Shown here piece by piece: positions 1 to 9,879 of a stretch of 64,000 nucleotides of DNA. The stretch comes from Saccharomyces paradoxus (lineage: Eukaryota > Ascomycota > Saccharomycetes > Saccharomycetales > Saccharomycetaceae). Position 1 is the first letter of the stretch; each line of letters opens with the position of its first letter. The position numbers and the translations under genes were made by a program. The notes under the pieces are model-generated. The model was not told the origin of the DNA. It searched no databases and saw nothing but the letters and a program-made list of their open reading frames with translations. Location: the NCBI RefSeq assembly GCF_002079055.1, contig NC_047498.1, positions 1 to 64,000 of the forward strand, in the 5' to 3' direction.

Positions 1-162
1 CACACCCACACCCACACCACACCCACACCCACACACCACACCCACACCCACACACCCACACCCACACCCACACCCACACCCACACCCACACCCACACACC
101 ACACCCACACACACACACACCACACCCACACCCACACCCACACCCACACACCACACCCACAC
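1..162. repeat. Terminal telomere repeat (C1-3A / TG1-3)
   Basis: Irregular runs of CACCC, CACACC and CACA fill the first 162 bases with no other sequence. This is the heterogeneous TG1-3 telomere repeat of Saccharomyces. The C-rich strand reads 5' to 3' inward from base 1, as expected at a left chromosome end. It abuts the Y' element directly at about 163. Such tracts bind Rap1 and template telomerase extension (family knowledge). The assembled length need not be the native length. Confidence 0.97.
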
Positions 163-196
163 TTTTCACATCTATCTTTACTCTCGCTGTCACTTC

Positions 197-336
197 TTAC
201 CCGGCTTTCTGACCGAAATTAAAAAAAATGAAAATGAAATCCTGTTCTTTAGCCCTACAGCACCTCTACATAGCCCTAAATAGCCCTAAATAGCCCTCAT
301 GTACGTCTCCTCCAAGCCCTATTGACTCTTACCCGG
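197..336. promoter_or_regulatory. STAR-like anti-silencing region: Reb1 and Tbf1 sites
   Basis: TTACCCGG (inverse of the Reb1 core CGGGTAA) occurs at 197-204 and again at 329-336. Between them TAGCCCTAAA occurs at 271-280 and 281-290, with related TAGCCCT at 250-256 and 291-297. These match the Tbf1 motif (RCCCTAA). Reb1 plus Tbf1 sites at the Y'-telomere junction are the defining content of subtelomeric anti-silencing regions (STARs), which block spread of telomeric silencing. The motifs are seen directly; their activity here is inferred. Confidence 0.8.
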
Positions 337-367
337 ATGTTCAACCAAAAGCTACTTACTACCTTTA

Positions 368-378
368 TTTTATGTTTA
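368..378 (+). other. Candidate ARS consensus of the Y' element
   Basis: TTTTATGTTTA at 368-378 matches all 11 positions of the ARS consensus WTTTAYRTTTW and lies in AT-rich sequence. Y' elements are known to carry an ARS. Whether this exact site fires is not shown by the sequence. Confidence 0.5.
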
Positions 379-562
379 CTTTTTATAGATTGTCTTTTTA
401 TCCTACTCTTTCGCACTTGTCTCTCGCTACTGCCGTGCAACAAACACTAAATCAAAACAGTGAAATACTACATCAAAACGCATATTCCCTACAAAAAAAA
501 TTTCTTACAATATACTATACTACACAATACATAATCAGTGACTTTCGTAACAACAATTTCCT

Positions 563-3500
563 TCACTCTCCAACTTCTCTGCTCGAATCTCTACATAATA
601 ATATATCAAATCTACCGTCTGGAACATCATCGCTATCCAGCTCTTTGTGAACCGCTACCATCAGCATGTACAGCGGTACCCTCGTGTTATCTGCAGCGAG
701 AACTTCAACGTTTGCCAAATCAACCCAATGTGGTAACAACCACACCTCCGAAATCTGCTCCAAAAGATACTCCAGTTTCTGCCGAAATATTTTATTGTAG
801 AACAGCCCTATCAGCATCGACAGGAATGCCGTCCAATGCGGCACTTTAGATGGGGTAACTCCCAGCGCAATCTGATCTCGCAAGTGCATTCCTAGACTTA
901 ATTCATATCTGCTCCTCAACTGCCGATGATGCCTGCTAAACTGCAGCTTGACGTACTGCGGACCCTGCAGTCCAGCGCTCGTCATGGAACGCAAACGCTG
1001 AAAAACTCCAACTTTCTCGAGCGCTTCCACAAAGACCGTATCGTCTTTTGCCTCCCATTCTTCCTGGCACTTTTTCTCGTCCCAGTTCAAAAAGTACTGC
1101 AGTACCTCTGTCTTCGATTCACGCAAGTTGCTCCATACTTTATAATACAACTCTTTGATCTGCCTTCCAGACATGCGGAAAACTTGGCTCCCTTGCTTGC
1201 CTCTTGTCGAATCCAATACACTAATTGTTTCTCTTCTTCTAGTAATGGCCAGGTACCAAGCATAATTTCTCTGTATCTGAGAGTAGATCTCTCTCCTTTT
1301 TACGCTAAAATATTTCAAATATCCTACAGGGTCCCCATGATATGGCTCGATGTCTTCCAAGTATTCTTTGTATTCCTCGTCATTTCGCAGCATTCTCTCC
1401 ACAGCTAGTGCTTCCCAAGCCATCCTCCGATACGATACTTTCTGCCCAGCCCAACAGACACAGAGCTCGAACATCTTTTGACAGCCCTTGCATAATCCGT
1501 ATTGTGTGAATACGCCCTCTGGGCAGAAGTATATGTCAATACCATAGAGGAAAAGATGTTTAATTTCGTCAGACCGAAATCCAAGAAACTGTAAGACATT
1601 CATATTCTCGGAAGTATTGGGAAATTGTGCTTTCAGTTTCTTTCTCTCTAGCAAAACCATTTGACTCCCTTTCCGCTTATACGGCTCTTTGTTAATGTCG
1701 GTGACTGGATGGAATCTATTATCCTCAGCATTGCCATCTTTATTGGCGTCCTCCTTGGCACTAGCGTTGGTACTTTCAGTGGTAGTAGCATTAGTGCTGG
1801 AGTTGGTGCTAGCAGTGGTAGTAGCACTAGTGTTGGAGTTGGTACTTTCGGTGGTAGTAGCATTAGTGCTGGAGTTGGTACTTTCAGTGGTAGTAGCATT
1901 AGTCCTGACGTTGATGCTGGCAGTGGTAGTCGCATTAGTGCTGGAGTTGGTACTTTCAGTGGTAGTAGCACTAGTCCTGACGTTGATGCTGGCAGTGGTA
2001 GTAGCACTAGTCCTGACGTTGGTGCTGGCAGTGGTAGTAGCATTAGTGCTGGAGTTGGTAGTCGCATTGGTACTGGCATTAGTGCTGGAGTTGGTAGTCG
2101 CATTGGTACTGGCATTGGTAGTCGCACTAGTACTAGCATTGGTAGTCGCATTAGTCCTGGCGTTGGTACTAGCAGTGGTAGTCGCATTAGTACTGGCGTT
2201 AGTACTGGCATTAGTACTACCATGAATGCACGTGTTGCTGTCCTCATCACTGCTGCAATACTTTCTGTACCTGTCACTGCTATTGCTCTCCTGGAAGCTA
2301 GACGGTAACGCAACGATCGACATGGAAGCTGTCGCCTGATTTTCAGCCAATCTGTCCATTCTTTCTATCAGTTCCACTGTGTCAGCAGACAGGTCTGTCC
2401 TGGAGCCACAGCATCCAACATGCTGGCCCTTTTTTCCTTTCTTTGATTCAAGTCCATAGAACTCGCGTACCTGTTCGGTTATACAGCCTTCCTTAATTGG
2501 TGGTAATTCACCCTTACGATTCCTTGCCGCCCAACTGTTTTTTCTAGATAATAGATAACAGAGGCCCCCATCTCTTAGTCTCCCTACGCCTTGAATGAGC
2601 TCAATAATATTAAGTCTATTATCAAGCATGATCACCATCATCAATTGCTTAATGTCAATTCCTTCAGTCACTAATTTCGTTCCGATGAGAACTCGCATGC
2701 TACCGTCAGTGACAAACTCCTTTGTGCGAGACACCTTTTCTGCAGCACCCAGCTTCCCGTGTATCCATACCACCCTAAAATACTTTCTCCAAGAGCAGGC
2801 CAATTCTTCCACTTGGTTGGTTGTGCTTGCAACTACAATGGCCTTCGACTCTGGTTCACTTTCAAAGAGGGCTAAAAGAAGCTTCAGTGCTTCTTCGGGC
2901 TGTGATTCCACTTTCTTCCAAATTTTATGAACATGCCCTAAAGGCACCTCGGATTTCTCCTTGATTAGATTAAACATCCGTGTTGGATAGCTGGATAGAC
3001 CTCTGCTGAGATCTTCCGACCGTTTGAGCTCGTTGATGTCCATCGATTTCTTGGCCAGTCCCGTAAGCCCAAGACGCTGCAACGCAGCATCAGCTACAGC
3101 CTCAGGGGCTGTGCCGCTCAAAAAGATTGCTTTCTCAAAAGCGTCAAAATCAAGGTTAGTTATGCCCCCAAATTGCGACTGCCGGTAGACCTCCGTTTCA
3201 AAGTTGTGAAACTCATCTACAATGAGGTAACCCAATTTTACGTTGTTGGTCCTAAAGGTGCACTCAACAATATTCTCCCACGCAGCTATCCTGTCTGTGA
3301 AATTAGTGCTAGCAAGATCATCGTAGATCCCCACGTATAAATCAGTAACGCCATCGTAACCTTCTTCAATAAAGTTTCTTACAGGGGCCACATTCAAGCA
3401 ACCGCATCGGCCCAACCTGATCATGCAATTAGCAAGCAACACTGTGTACGGTACAAACAGAAACGACACATATTTCACGTCGCCCTTAGACGCCAGTGCT

Positions 3501-6292
3501 ATCAAGGGGAGATGAAATAACTCCGTCTTACCATAGCCCGGTGGGGCCTGTACTGCCACAGAGGGTGTGTCTGCCATGTATATTTCATGACATAAGCGCA
3601 ACTGATGCAAGTCCCTGAATTCAAAGGAGCTGCCAAAGAGTTTCTGGCCTGCGACGAGGATATCGTTTGTACTCTTGGGCTCTCGGGGCCTTTTTCGCGT
3701 TACTCTTGAAATTTTTTGATGATGATCTGAACTCGCCGCCTCACCTGCCACTACGTCTTCCGCATTCCGAGTACTAGAGAATGAATAATGGTAGTCGCTT
3801 TCAAGGCCTAACCATTGAATCCAGCGCTCGGAAGCTCGTTCCTGCAATAAAGTGGCGGTCGTCCCACTGACACTAGTTAACGAAAAGGAATCCACACCGT
3901 AAATATTTCGCCCTGTTTGAACGGAATGATTGGCCATGAGTTCACTCGTCGCCGACTCGTACAAATCTGTTTCAAATCTGCTACCTACGCAGTGCCGTCC
4001 TAGGGCAATCAACCCCTGACGCATCTCCCGAAAATTCAGCTTCTGAGGTGCATTCTTCGGAAGTTCCCTCATGTACTGCCGAAAAGTTGCGTATTCAACC
4101 AGACAGCCCTTCGCGGTATTCAGAAACATGTAGGAATACAAAACTATCCTCGAAATGTCTCGATTTGTTACTTGATCTGGATCCTCAAATCCCACCACAT
4201 CCATCCAAGGATCATGATTAAAAGCGTCATAACTGTTACCAAGCGCACATATTTGCATTTGCCTTAGCACAGTGACAAAATAAAACACGTAATCTGAAGT
4301 GAGTCCGTCAAGCGTCTTTAGTCGAGGCTCCGATGAACCGTTCTTGTTGTAATCAGTGTACAGTTGGATGCGTCTTGTTGTACCGTCGACGTATACGTTG
4401 CGCTGAGGACCGGCAAAAGCGAGTAGCTGAAGCTCTGGATAACGGTAAGGGTATCCTACGGCAAAATGGACCATCCACATAAGTGGCACCGTAAGCTCGT
4501 CAATTGCAACAGTGACTTTATTTTTAAGAGCCGCGGTCATTTTGTTAGTATCTCTTCTCAACTTGGGCAGCACAATTTCACGATATTTAACAGGTATCAT
4601 TTGAAGAAAAGAATCGTTTTCCAGATACTCGTCAATTCCTCGCTTTGGCTCTCTGAACAAAACTTCTCGATTACGCAAAATGAGGCCGGCAATATCAACC
4701 ACTGTAGGCATATAAAAGCAGTTGTTCAACTCTCCCCAAAGGTTATCGAACTGAGCCTTGCATGCAAAGTAAAAGCCGCGGACATACTCGCGATTAAAAA
4801 GTTTTCCACATACTGATATACCATCAGAAGAAGGTACCAAAGTTATTCTATAAGAGTCCTTCAGCGTGGTTTCCCGCGCTACTTCGTGGTACAGAATTTT
4901 GATCCATTTCCACATTGCAACGCCGTTGTTGTCATCAAATATATCTAAATCCCTTGCGGTACAAGCACAAGACGACACCAATAAAGCTTTCACGGCATCT
5001 AGTGTTTTTCTGAGTCTTCGTGGAGTGTTAGGACTGCGCAACTTACATACTTTCAAGCCATGCTCGTCCACAGAGGGAATAATGGGTTCTTCATTCGTAA
5101 TAGATCGATCCTCTTCGTCACCAGTGCCACCACGGGGACCTGCCCCAAAATTAAGCGCACATGCTCGCAAGATAATATGCAAAATATCACCCAATCGGTC
5201 TTTTTTGTTCATCATATCGTTACATATCTGTGAAAAGTATTTTATCTCAGTGGGTTTACGTGGGCATAGATCACGCTTCAGCCGCTCTGTGTCGACCTTC
5301 TTTTCACCAGGTAGACTTGCTTGATATGCGGAAAAAATCGATAGCTCATCTACGTGTAGTAACAAAAACATATAGGGTGCCAAATTGTATCCATATTTCC
5401 TTATGGTGCTTTTCTGAAGATTCCTTACAATAGGTGTGCCAGAAACAAAGTTGGTGAAAGTACGCATCGTAGAGCTGTCGTTCGGCCTGGCACTTGCTGT
5501 TTCGTAACAACGTTCCAGGACACGGAAACTCAACTCATTATAGTATCCTCTGTTGAGGTAAAAAAGAGAAAGGGTATCGTAATCCTTTCTATTGAATTTC
5601 AAAGTATGCACTTGAAACAACGTGTAGACCATCAAGTTGATTTTCTTGGGAATAAGATACTTTGAAGGGATTGGTCCGCCCTGGAAATCTGGTTCGTCTT
5701 CAACAAACGTCAGGAACTTTTGTACATTTTTCCCGACCATGACGGAAATGACTATTTTTTCAAAAGACCTTTTCCTATCCATTGCACCAGTTCTGAATTT
5801 TACCACTTTGATTAGACCAGACTTTTCGTCTTCGTAGAATGACCGCACTTCCGTGGGGATCGATTCAAATAAAGTTATTGAGGGACAATGTACCAAGTCG
5901 TTTTTGTTATTTAGAGCCGACTCAAACTCGTCAAAGTTTGCTTTTTCAAACTTACGCCTATCGGAAACTTTCATTTTATTTTTGTAAGTTTCGAAATTAA
6001 CAATAGTATGTTGATTGTTATGCTTTTTGACAAGAAATCCATCAATATAAACAAAAGATTGTCCAGTTTCCGTCTTATCATCATCTAAGAATGTAATAAT
6101 TAAGCTATTGAGAAGATGCAGAATCTCTAGCAGCAGCAAAGAAAATTCAGTTAATAAGAAATCTCACTAAGATAAGGGACTGTCTGTCCCCTTCAAGCAC
6201 AACATAGAAAACAGAAGGATGTCTCATTCATCCTTGATTTCCGGCCTGCAAAAATAAAGTACTCGGTACGTACTTTCGTTTTCAATTTCCAT
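563..6292 (-). CDS. YRF1: Y' element DEAD/H-box helicase (Yrf1 family), one intron
   Basis: Exon 2 is an open frame of about 1,850 codons ending at 563. Around residue 867 it has Walker A GYGKT, then the DEFH box, an SGT motif [13 protein letters not shown] and the motif VI string QGVGRLR: a complete superfamily 2 helicase core. The middle carries a Thr/Asn/Ser-rich stretch encoded by the 36-bp minisatellite, followed by a Cys-rich part ([13 protein letters not shown]). The main frame begins with a TTG, not an ATG. I therefore start it at ATG 6292: exon 1 (6292-6274, MEIENE plus one base) joins exon 2 at 6126 across a 147-bp intron, giving about 1,860 residues, close to the 1,859 I recall for full Yrf1 proteins. 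The first in-frame ATG without splicing (MKVSDRRK) would give 1,803 residues. Yrf1 helicases are induced in survivors lacking telomerase. The gene looks whole. Confidence 0.9.
1755..2223 (-). repeat. 36-bp coding minisatellite of the Y' gene
   Basis: About 13 imperfect units of 36 bp (12 codons each) encode a Thr/Asn/Ser-rich repeat with variants such as [12 protein letters not shown] and [12 protein letters not shown]. Because 36 is a multiple of three, copy-number change keeps frame. Variation in unit number is typical between Y' copies. On the plus strand the same DNA reads as Ser/Gly-rich or Leu/Val-rich open frames, which I regard as by-products. Confidence 0.9.
6127..6273 (-). other. 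Spliceosomal intron in the Y' helicase gene
   Basis: Reading the minus strand, exon 1 ends ...GAAA and is followed by GTACGT (a known minor yeast 5' splice site) at 6273. The 3' site TGCTGCTAG ends at 6127 after a T-rich stretch, and TATTAAC, one base from the consensus branch site, lies at 6156-6150. Splicing keeps frame (AAG ATT CTG: Lys-Ile-Leu) and supplies an ATG to an exon that otherwise starts with TTG. Length 147 bp. An intron at this place is known in Y' genes; use of these exact sites is inferred from sequence. Confidence 0.75.
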
Positions 6293-6810
6293 GGTGCACA
6301 GTATCTTAACTATCTGCTTAGTCGAGGAGAACCAGGATTCTGTTCGTTGCTCAGCCGCTTCGTGGATATTCTCTTGGATACTTTAAACATGGACCTACGC
6401 TTAGCCTGCGCTTAGCCTACAACTTCTTCCGCTCTCGAAAAGACCAATATAATAAAAAGTTATAAATTACATTTCCTTATTAGGTATACGACCTCGCGCT
6501 TCGAAGTAGAGGAGCCCTTTTTGGCGTACCTACATATGGCGCGTCAGACAGACAAACTTCCCCCAAAAATGTATTACCCCGCCGAATAAGAAAACAGACC
6601 CATTCACCAACGACGTATCAAATTACTTCCTTGGTGCAATGTCCCACTATAAAAAAATTCCTTGACGCTAGATCGTTGGACTAAAATCTGCGTCACAATC
6701 GCCTAAACAGGAAATAATGCCTATTTTCGTACAAGGTTACTTCCTAGATGCTATATGTCCCTACGGCCTTGTCTAACACCATCCAGCATGCAATACAGTG
6801 ACATATATAT
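6293..6810. other. Centromere-side edge of the Y' element, no gene seen
   Basis: These 518 bases lie upstream of the Y' gene start and would hold its promoter. I see AT-rich sequence and no convincing coding frame or clear binding site. The block ends in ATATATATACA directly against the internal telomere tract. Confidence 0.6.
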
Positions 6811-6948
6811 ACACCACACCCACACACCACACCCACACACCACACCACACCCACACACACCACACCCACACACACACACCACACCCACACCACACCCACA
6901 CCCACACCACACCCACACACCACACCCACACACCACACCCACACCCAC
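6811..6948. repeat. Interstitial telomere repeat between Y' and X
   Basis: 138 bases of C1-3A repeat separate the Y' and X elements. Such tracts are normally found at the Y'-X junction and are taken as the scar of Y' acquisition onto an X-only telomere by recombination. Plus- and minus-strand frames through it (His/Pro/Thr or Val/Cys/Gly) are compositional artefacts. Confidence 0.96.
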
Positions 6949-6950
6949 TA

Positions 6951-6968
6951 CCCTAACCCTAACCCTAA
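6951..6968. promoter_or_regulatory. Three TTAGGG-type repeats (Tbf1 sites)
   Basis: CCCTAA occurs three times head to tail, giving TTAGGG on the minus strand, directly after the interstitial TG1-3 tract. Tbf1 binds this vertebrate-type telomere sequence in yeast subtelomeres and acts as an insulator and anti-silencer. Confidence 0.85.
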
Positions 6969-7295
6969 CTCCATCCCTTCATATCCCCATCTCATCTTAC
7001 CCTCCTCTATCTCTTCTCATCTTACCCCTCTTACCCTACCTCTCCCACATCACAATCCACGGCACTTACCTCACCACCCCATGCCCTGCCCCATTCTCCC
7101 ACTCCACTACTCCTAACCACCACCATCCATCCTCCGAGTATTCATCTCCACTCCCCAACCACCATCTACCCCCTTCCCAATATCCAATATCCAACTCCCA
7201 CTACCACTTACCCTACCATCCATCTACATTCCCCCATCTACCATGTCGTCCTTACTATAACACTACATACCACATTGAAATATTGAAATGTAAAA

Positions 7296-7340
7296 CAATC
7301 AAACGTAAACAAATCAAATGTAAACAAATCAAACGCAAAC
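7296..7340. repeat. 15-bp tandem repeat, three units, in the X region
   Basis: Units at 7296-7310, 7311-7325 and 7326-7340 share the pattern AATCAAAYGYAAAC. The first two contain GTAAACAA, a forkhead-type core (RYAAACA), and the third has GCAAAC. The repeat sits between the pyrimidine-rich X repeats and core X. Function unknown. Confidence 0.7.
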
Positions 7341-7805
7341 AATACAAGAAGTAACTTACCCTGCCACACTATCAACCTCTCCACTATACCTTTCACATCC
7401 CCAAACAACACCACCTCCAAATATCACTACCACATACCTAGATCTACCATACTCACCTTTTATTTATTTAACGATATCGCTTACGCACACGGACGCTATA
7501 GAACACATCACTCTCAACTTGCCCCGCCATAATACTCTACACCAAGGTCATCTCTCACTCGATCACTACCATATATATCACCACATCACCATACACGGCA
7601 CTTGCCTCAGCGGTTTATACCCTGTGCCATTTACCCATAACACCCACGATTATCCACATTTTAATATCTATAACTGATCACACAACCTCAATTATCATAT
7701 AAATACTCTTAACTTCATGCTTTATAACGTTTTTATACAAATATCCACTACCCATTTTATATGTACTAATATAAATACCACCAAATAATCACAACTAAAA
7801 TCACC

Positions 7806-7816
7806 TAAACATAAAA
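7806..7816 (-). other. Candidate ARS consensus of core X
   Basis: TAAACATAAAA on the plus strand is TTTTATGTTTA on the minus strand, an 11/11 match to the ARS consensus and the same 11-mer as the one in the Y' element at 368-378. Core X elements are known to have ARS activity; use of this site is inferred. Confidence 0.55.
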
Positions 7817-7950
7817 ATATACTATTTATCAATAAGAAGGTATAAACACACTATATATTAACATAAGCGAAATATCATAAACATAAGACGTGTCCTAATA
7901 TCGTTATACAAACGCAACTACAAGATCTTCTCACTCTCGGTACTACCGTA

Positions 7951-8724
7951 ATTCAATGTCGTGTACTCATTCCGGTGCCACTATATAAGGTCACTATGCT
8001 TATACTATAAGAGAATACATACTAATGCAGATTCTATAGTATCCTTATTTCATCTTACCACTCGATCACAAAATATTCCTATCTGAGTACATCCGTTAAT
8101 CAATATGAGGTGTAACAACCAGAAGTCATGGTTTCAGGTGAACGATGCTTCTAGGTTTTGCTTTAGTGTTTTTATAGTGGAATCAGGTCTGAGAAAAGGG
8201 TGTTGATACTTGGAAGGGCAATAAATTTTATGAATCTTTCTCTCAGACATTCATACGATGGACTCTTTCCCAGGGGAGAAGATATAGGTACCTATTTCCA
8301 TTTTCCTATTACACATTTACACAACTTTATGACAGGTAATCTACGCTAAAATATGTGTTTCATTTTAGACGGCAACCGAGCTGTGCGAGCAGTTGGATTG
8401 CTCCTTAGAGGTAATTACATACTGCGTAAAAATCAAAAGTTATTGCAAACCTATAAGCACTTGCATCCACAATTGCAAAAAATGACACTCCAATTAATGT
8501 GTGAGTCGGATAGAAAATTGGGAACTATCTTAAGACCTCTTTCTAAGAATGGGATACAACATAGTTTTCAGTCAAAAATCGCCCGAGTTTATTATCCTCT
8601 TTCTATTATAAGATTAACTAAGCCATTGCATGAACACGCGGCTTTTTTTCTAACTATAAAAACGAATAGCCAGAAGCTGCAACTCCAAATAGCAAGTCCC
8701 TCAAAGCTACCATCTCGTTATCAA
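7951..8724. other. Spacer between X element and COS relic
   Basis: About 770 bases without a gene of their own. The stretch should include the old COS promoter. A frame from ATG 8353 runs open into the COS relic, adding 124 codons before the usual COS start; its product has no family resemblance that I recognise, so I treat it as read-through, not as a domain. Confidence 0.5.
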
Positions 8725-9879
8725 ATGAGGAATAACGAAATTGAAGATGAGAAAAGCGTAGCTCTATCATCCTTCAGACATCTCGAATCCCAAAAGATTG
8801 TTTTACCTCAGAATGTTTTCAAGAGTAATTTCACATGGAGGTGTTATGAGACGATCAAGTGGTCTGCGTTTCGTGACTGGTTGCTATCACGGTTGCCACT
8901 TAGCGTTTGGTGGAAATGTCCTCCAATTGGATTTACCCGCTTACTGTTTCAGTTTTTCCCTACTTTAGGGGAATATTTACCCTCAATTCATTTGCTTTAT
9001 CGTAAACAGGCATTATCAAAACACTTTCCTCAGTTTTCGCAAGAAATTACTAGAAATACACCAGGTACGGACACTCGTGATTGGGAAGTTATTGCAAAAA
9101 ATCTAAACTTGTATTTATACAATAACAGAGCTTGGAACACCAGGTACTTTTTTTTTGATGGTACAGACTGCTACAAAGCATTTAGAACAACCCTCCTAAA
9201 ACCATTTTCTTTGGAAAAAGACGACGCAGCCAAGAACATAACATTTACGGATTCTATCCCTTACATTGAGGAAGCATTGCAAGTTTATTTTACGCAAGTA
9301 GACAAAGAATGGCATTCGATCAATTCTCAAAGGTGTTTGCCTAATATCGAGATACAGCACATTCAATTTTCGAAACATTTCTGCAATTCCAAACTTCTCT
9401 AGGCTTTCAAAAAGGGGATCACAAAGGACCCACGCTTTTTATTCTGCAGTATCTCTTTCTTAAGCCTCTCCATTCTATGTGGAAACTAAAGGTTTTTCAG
9501 TATTCATTTCTTCTGTTTGCATTTTTTCTTCTCGTATTTTGTAGTAATTTCCTTGAGCATCTGAACAAGTTTAAAAATTTGAGATTCCAATCAATGAAAC
9601 AAGTAGATAAAATGCAGCTTTTTTCATACATTTTGTGTGAGAAAGAGAAGTCTGGTGTAAGTGGTTGGCCTCAAATTGCGAAGAGGACAAATGCTTCCTG
9701 TTTGAGCAGAAAGTTTGGGGCTCGGAAATACTTTCTCGGATGGCATTGATTGTGAAAAATTCTTTACACGGTATTTCAGTGTGCCTTCATCTTCACAAGC
9801 TTTTGTGTCAGTTAGTTTCACAGATTTTGAACTCTGGCCATACATCAAAGAAATACAATCAGCTTGCGATGGTGTGTAG
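8725..9879 (+). pseudogene. COS gene relic (DUP380 family), frameshifted
   Basis: From ATG 8725 the protein starts MRNNEIEDEKSV and continues with the COS hallmarks LESQKIVLPQ, LPLSVWWK, TRDWEVIAKNLN, ARYFFF-like TRYFFFDGTDC and DSIPYIEEALQVYF. This frame stops at 9402, about 60% along a normal COS protein of about 380 residues. The C-terminal half continues in other frames: a membrane-like stretch and KMQLFSYIL..SGVSGWPQIAKR in the frame from 9477, then SDGIDCEKFFTRYF and FELWPYIKEIQSACDG ending at TAG 9877-9879. At least two frame changes are therefore needed, and the gene is broken. Intact Cos proteins are membrane proteins that promote multivesicular-body sorting of other surface proteins. 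The orientation, pointing away from the telomere, is normal for COS genes. Confidence 0.85.

Larger units (their letters stand above)
163..6810 (-). repeat. Y' subtelomeric element, long class
   Basis: A single block of about 6.65 kb lies between terminal telomere repeat and an internal tract of the same repeat (6811-6948), the standard Y' setting. Its length fits the long Y' class (about 6.7 kb) and not the short class (about 5.2 kb). It carries the Y' helicase gene on the minus strand, reading toward the telomere, with a 36-bp minisatellite in its coding part. The telomere-proximal 400 bases hold Reb1- and Tbf1-type sites and an ARS consensus. Only one copy is present. Y' elements amplify by recombination and can maintain telomeres in cells lacking telomerase (established for the family). 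The element looks whole. Confidence 0.95.
6949..7950. repeat. X element: combinatorial repeats and core X
   Basis: It starts with three perfect CCCTAA units at 6951-6968, followed by pyrimidine-rich repeats such as CTCATCTTACCC and CTCTTACCCTACC up to about 7430, as in the X combinatorial repeats (STR-A to D). The AT-richer block from about 7440 to 7950 matches the position and composition of core X and holds a perfect ARS consensus at 7806-7816. Every native S. cerevisiae end carries an X core; it nucleates silencing through ORC and Abf1 (family knowledge). I could not place an Abf1 site with confidence, and the inner boundary is approximate. Confidence 0.85.

Noticed and set aside
1661-2313. 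Plus-strand frames of 215 and 178 codons and a second minus-strand frame of 221 codons over the Y' minisatellite
   Set aside because: By-products of the 36-bp repeat in the coding sequence of the Y' helicase; kept only as a finding.
6744-7354. Open frames of 65-199 codons through the interstitial telomere tract (His/Pro/Thr-rich on plus, Val/Cys/Gly-rich on minus)
   Set aside because: They are forced by the CA/TG repeat composition and run into X repeats; no protein-like sequence.
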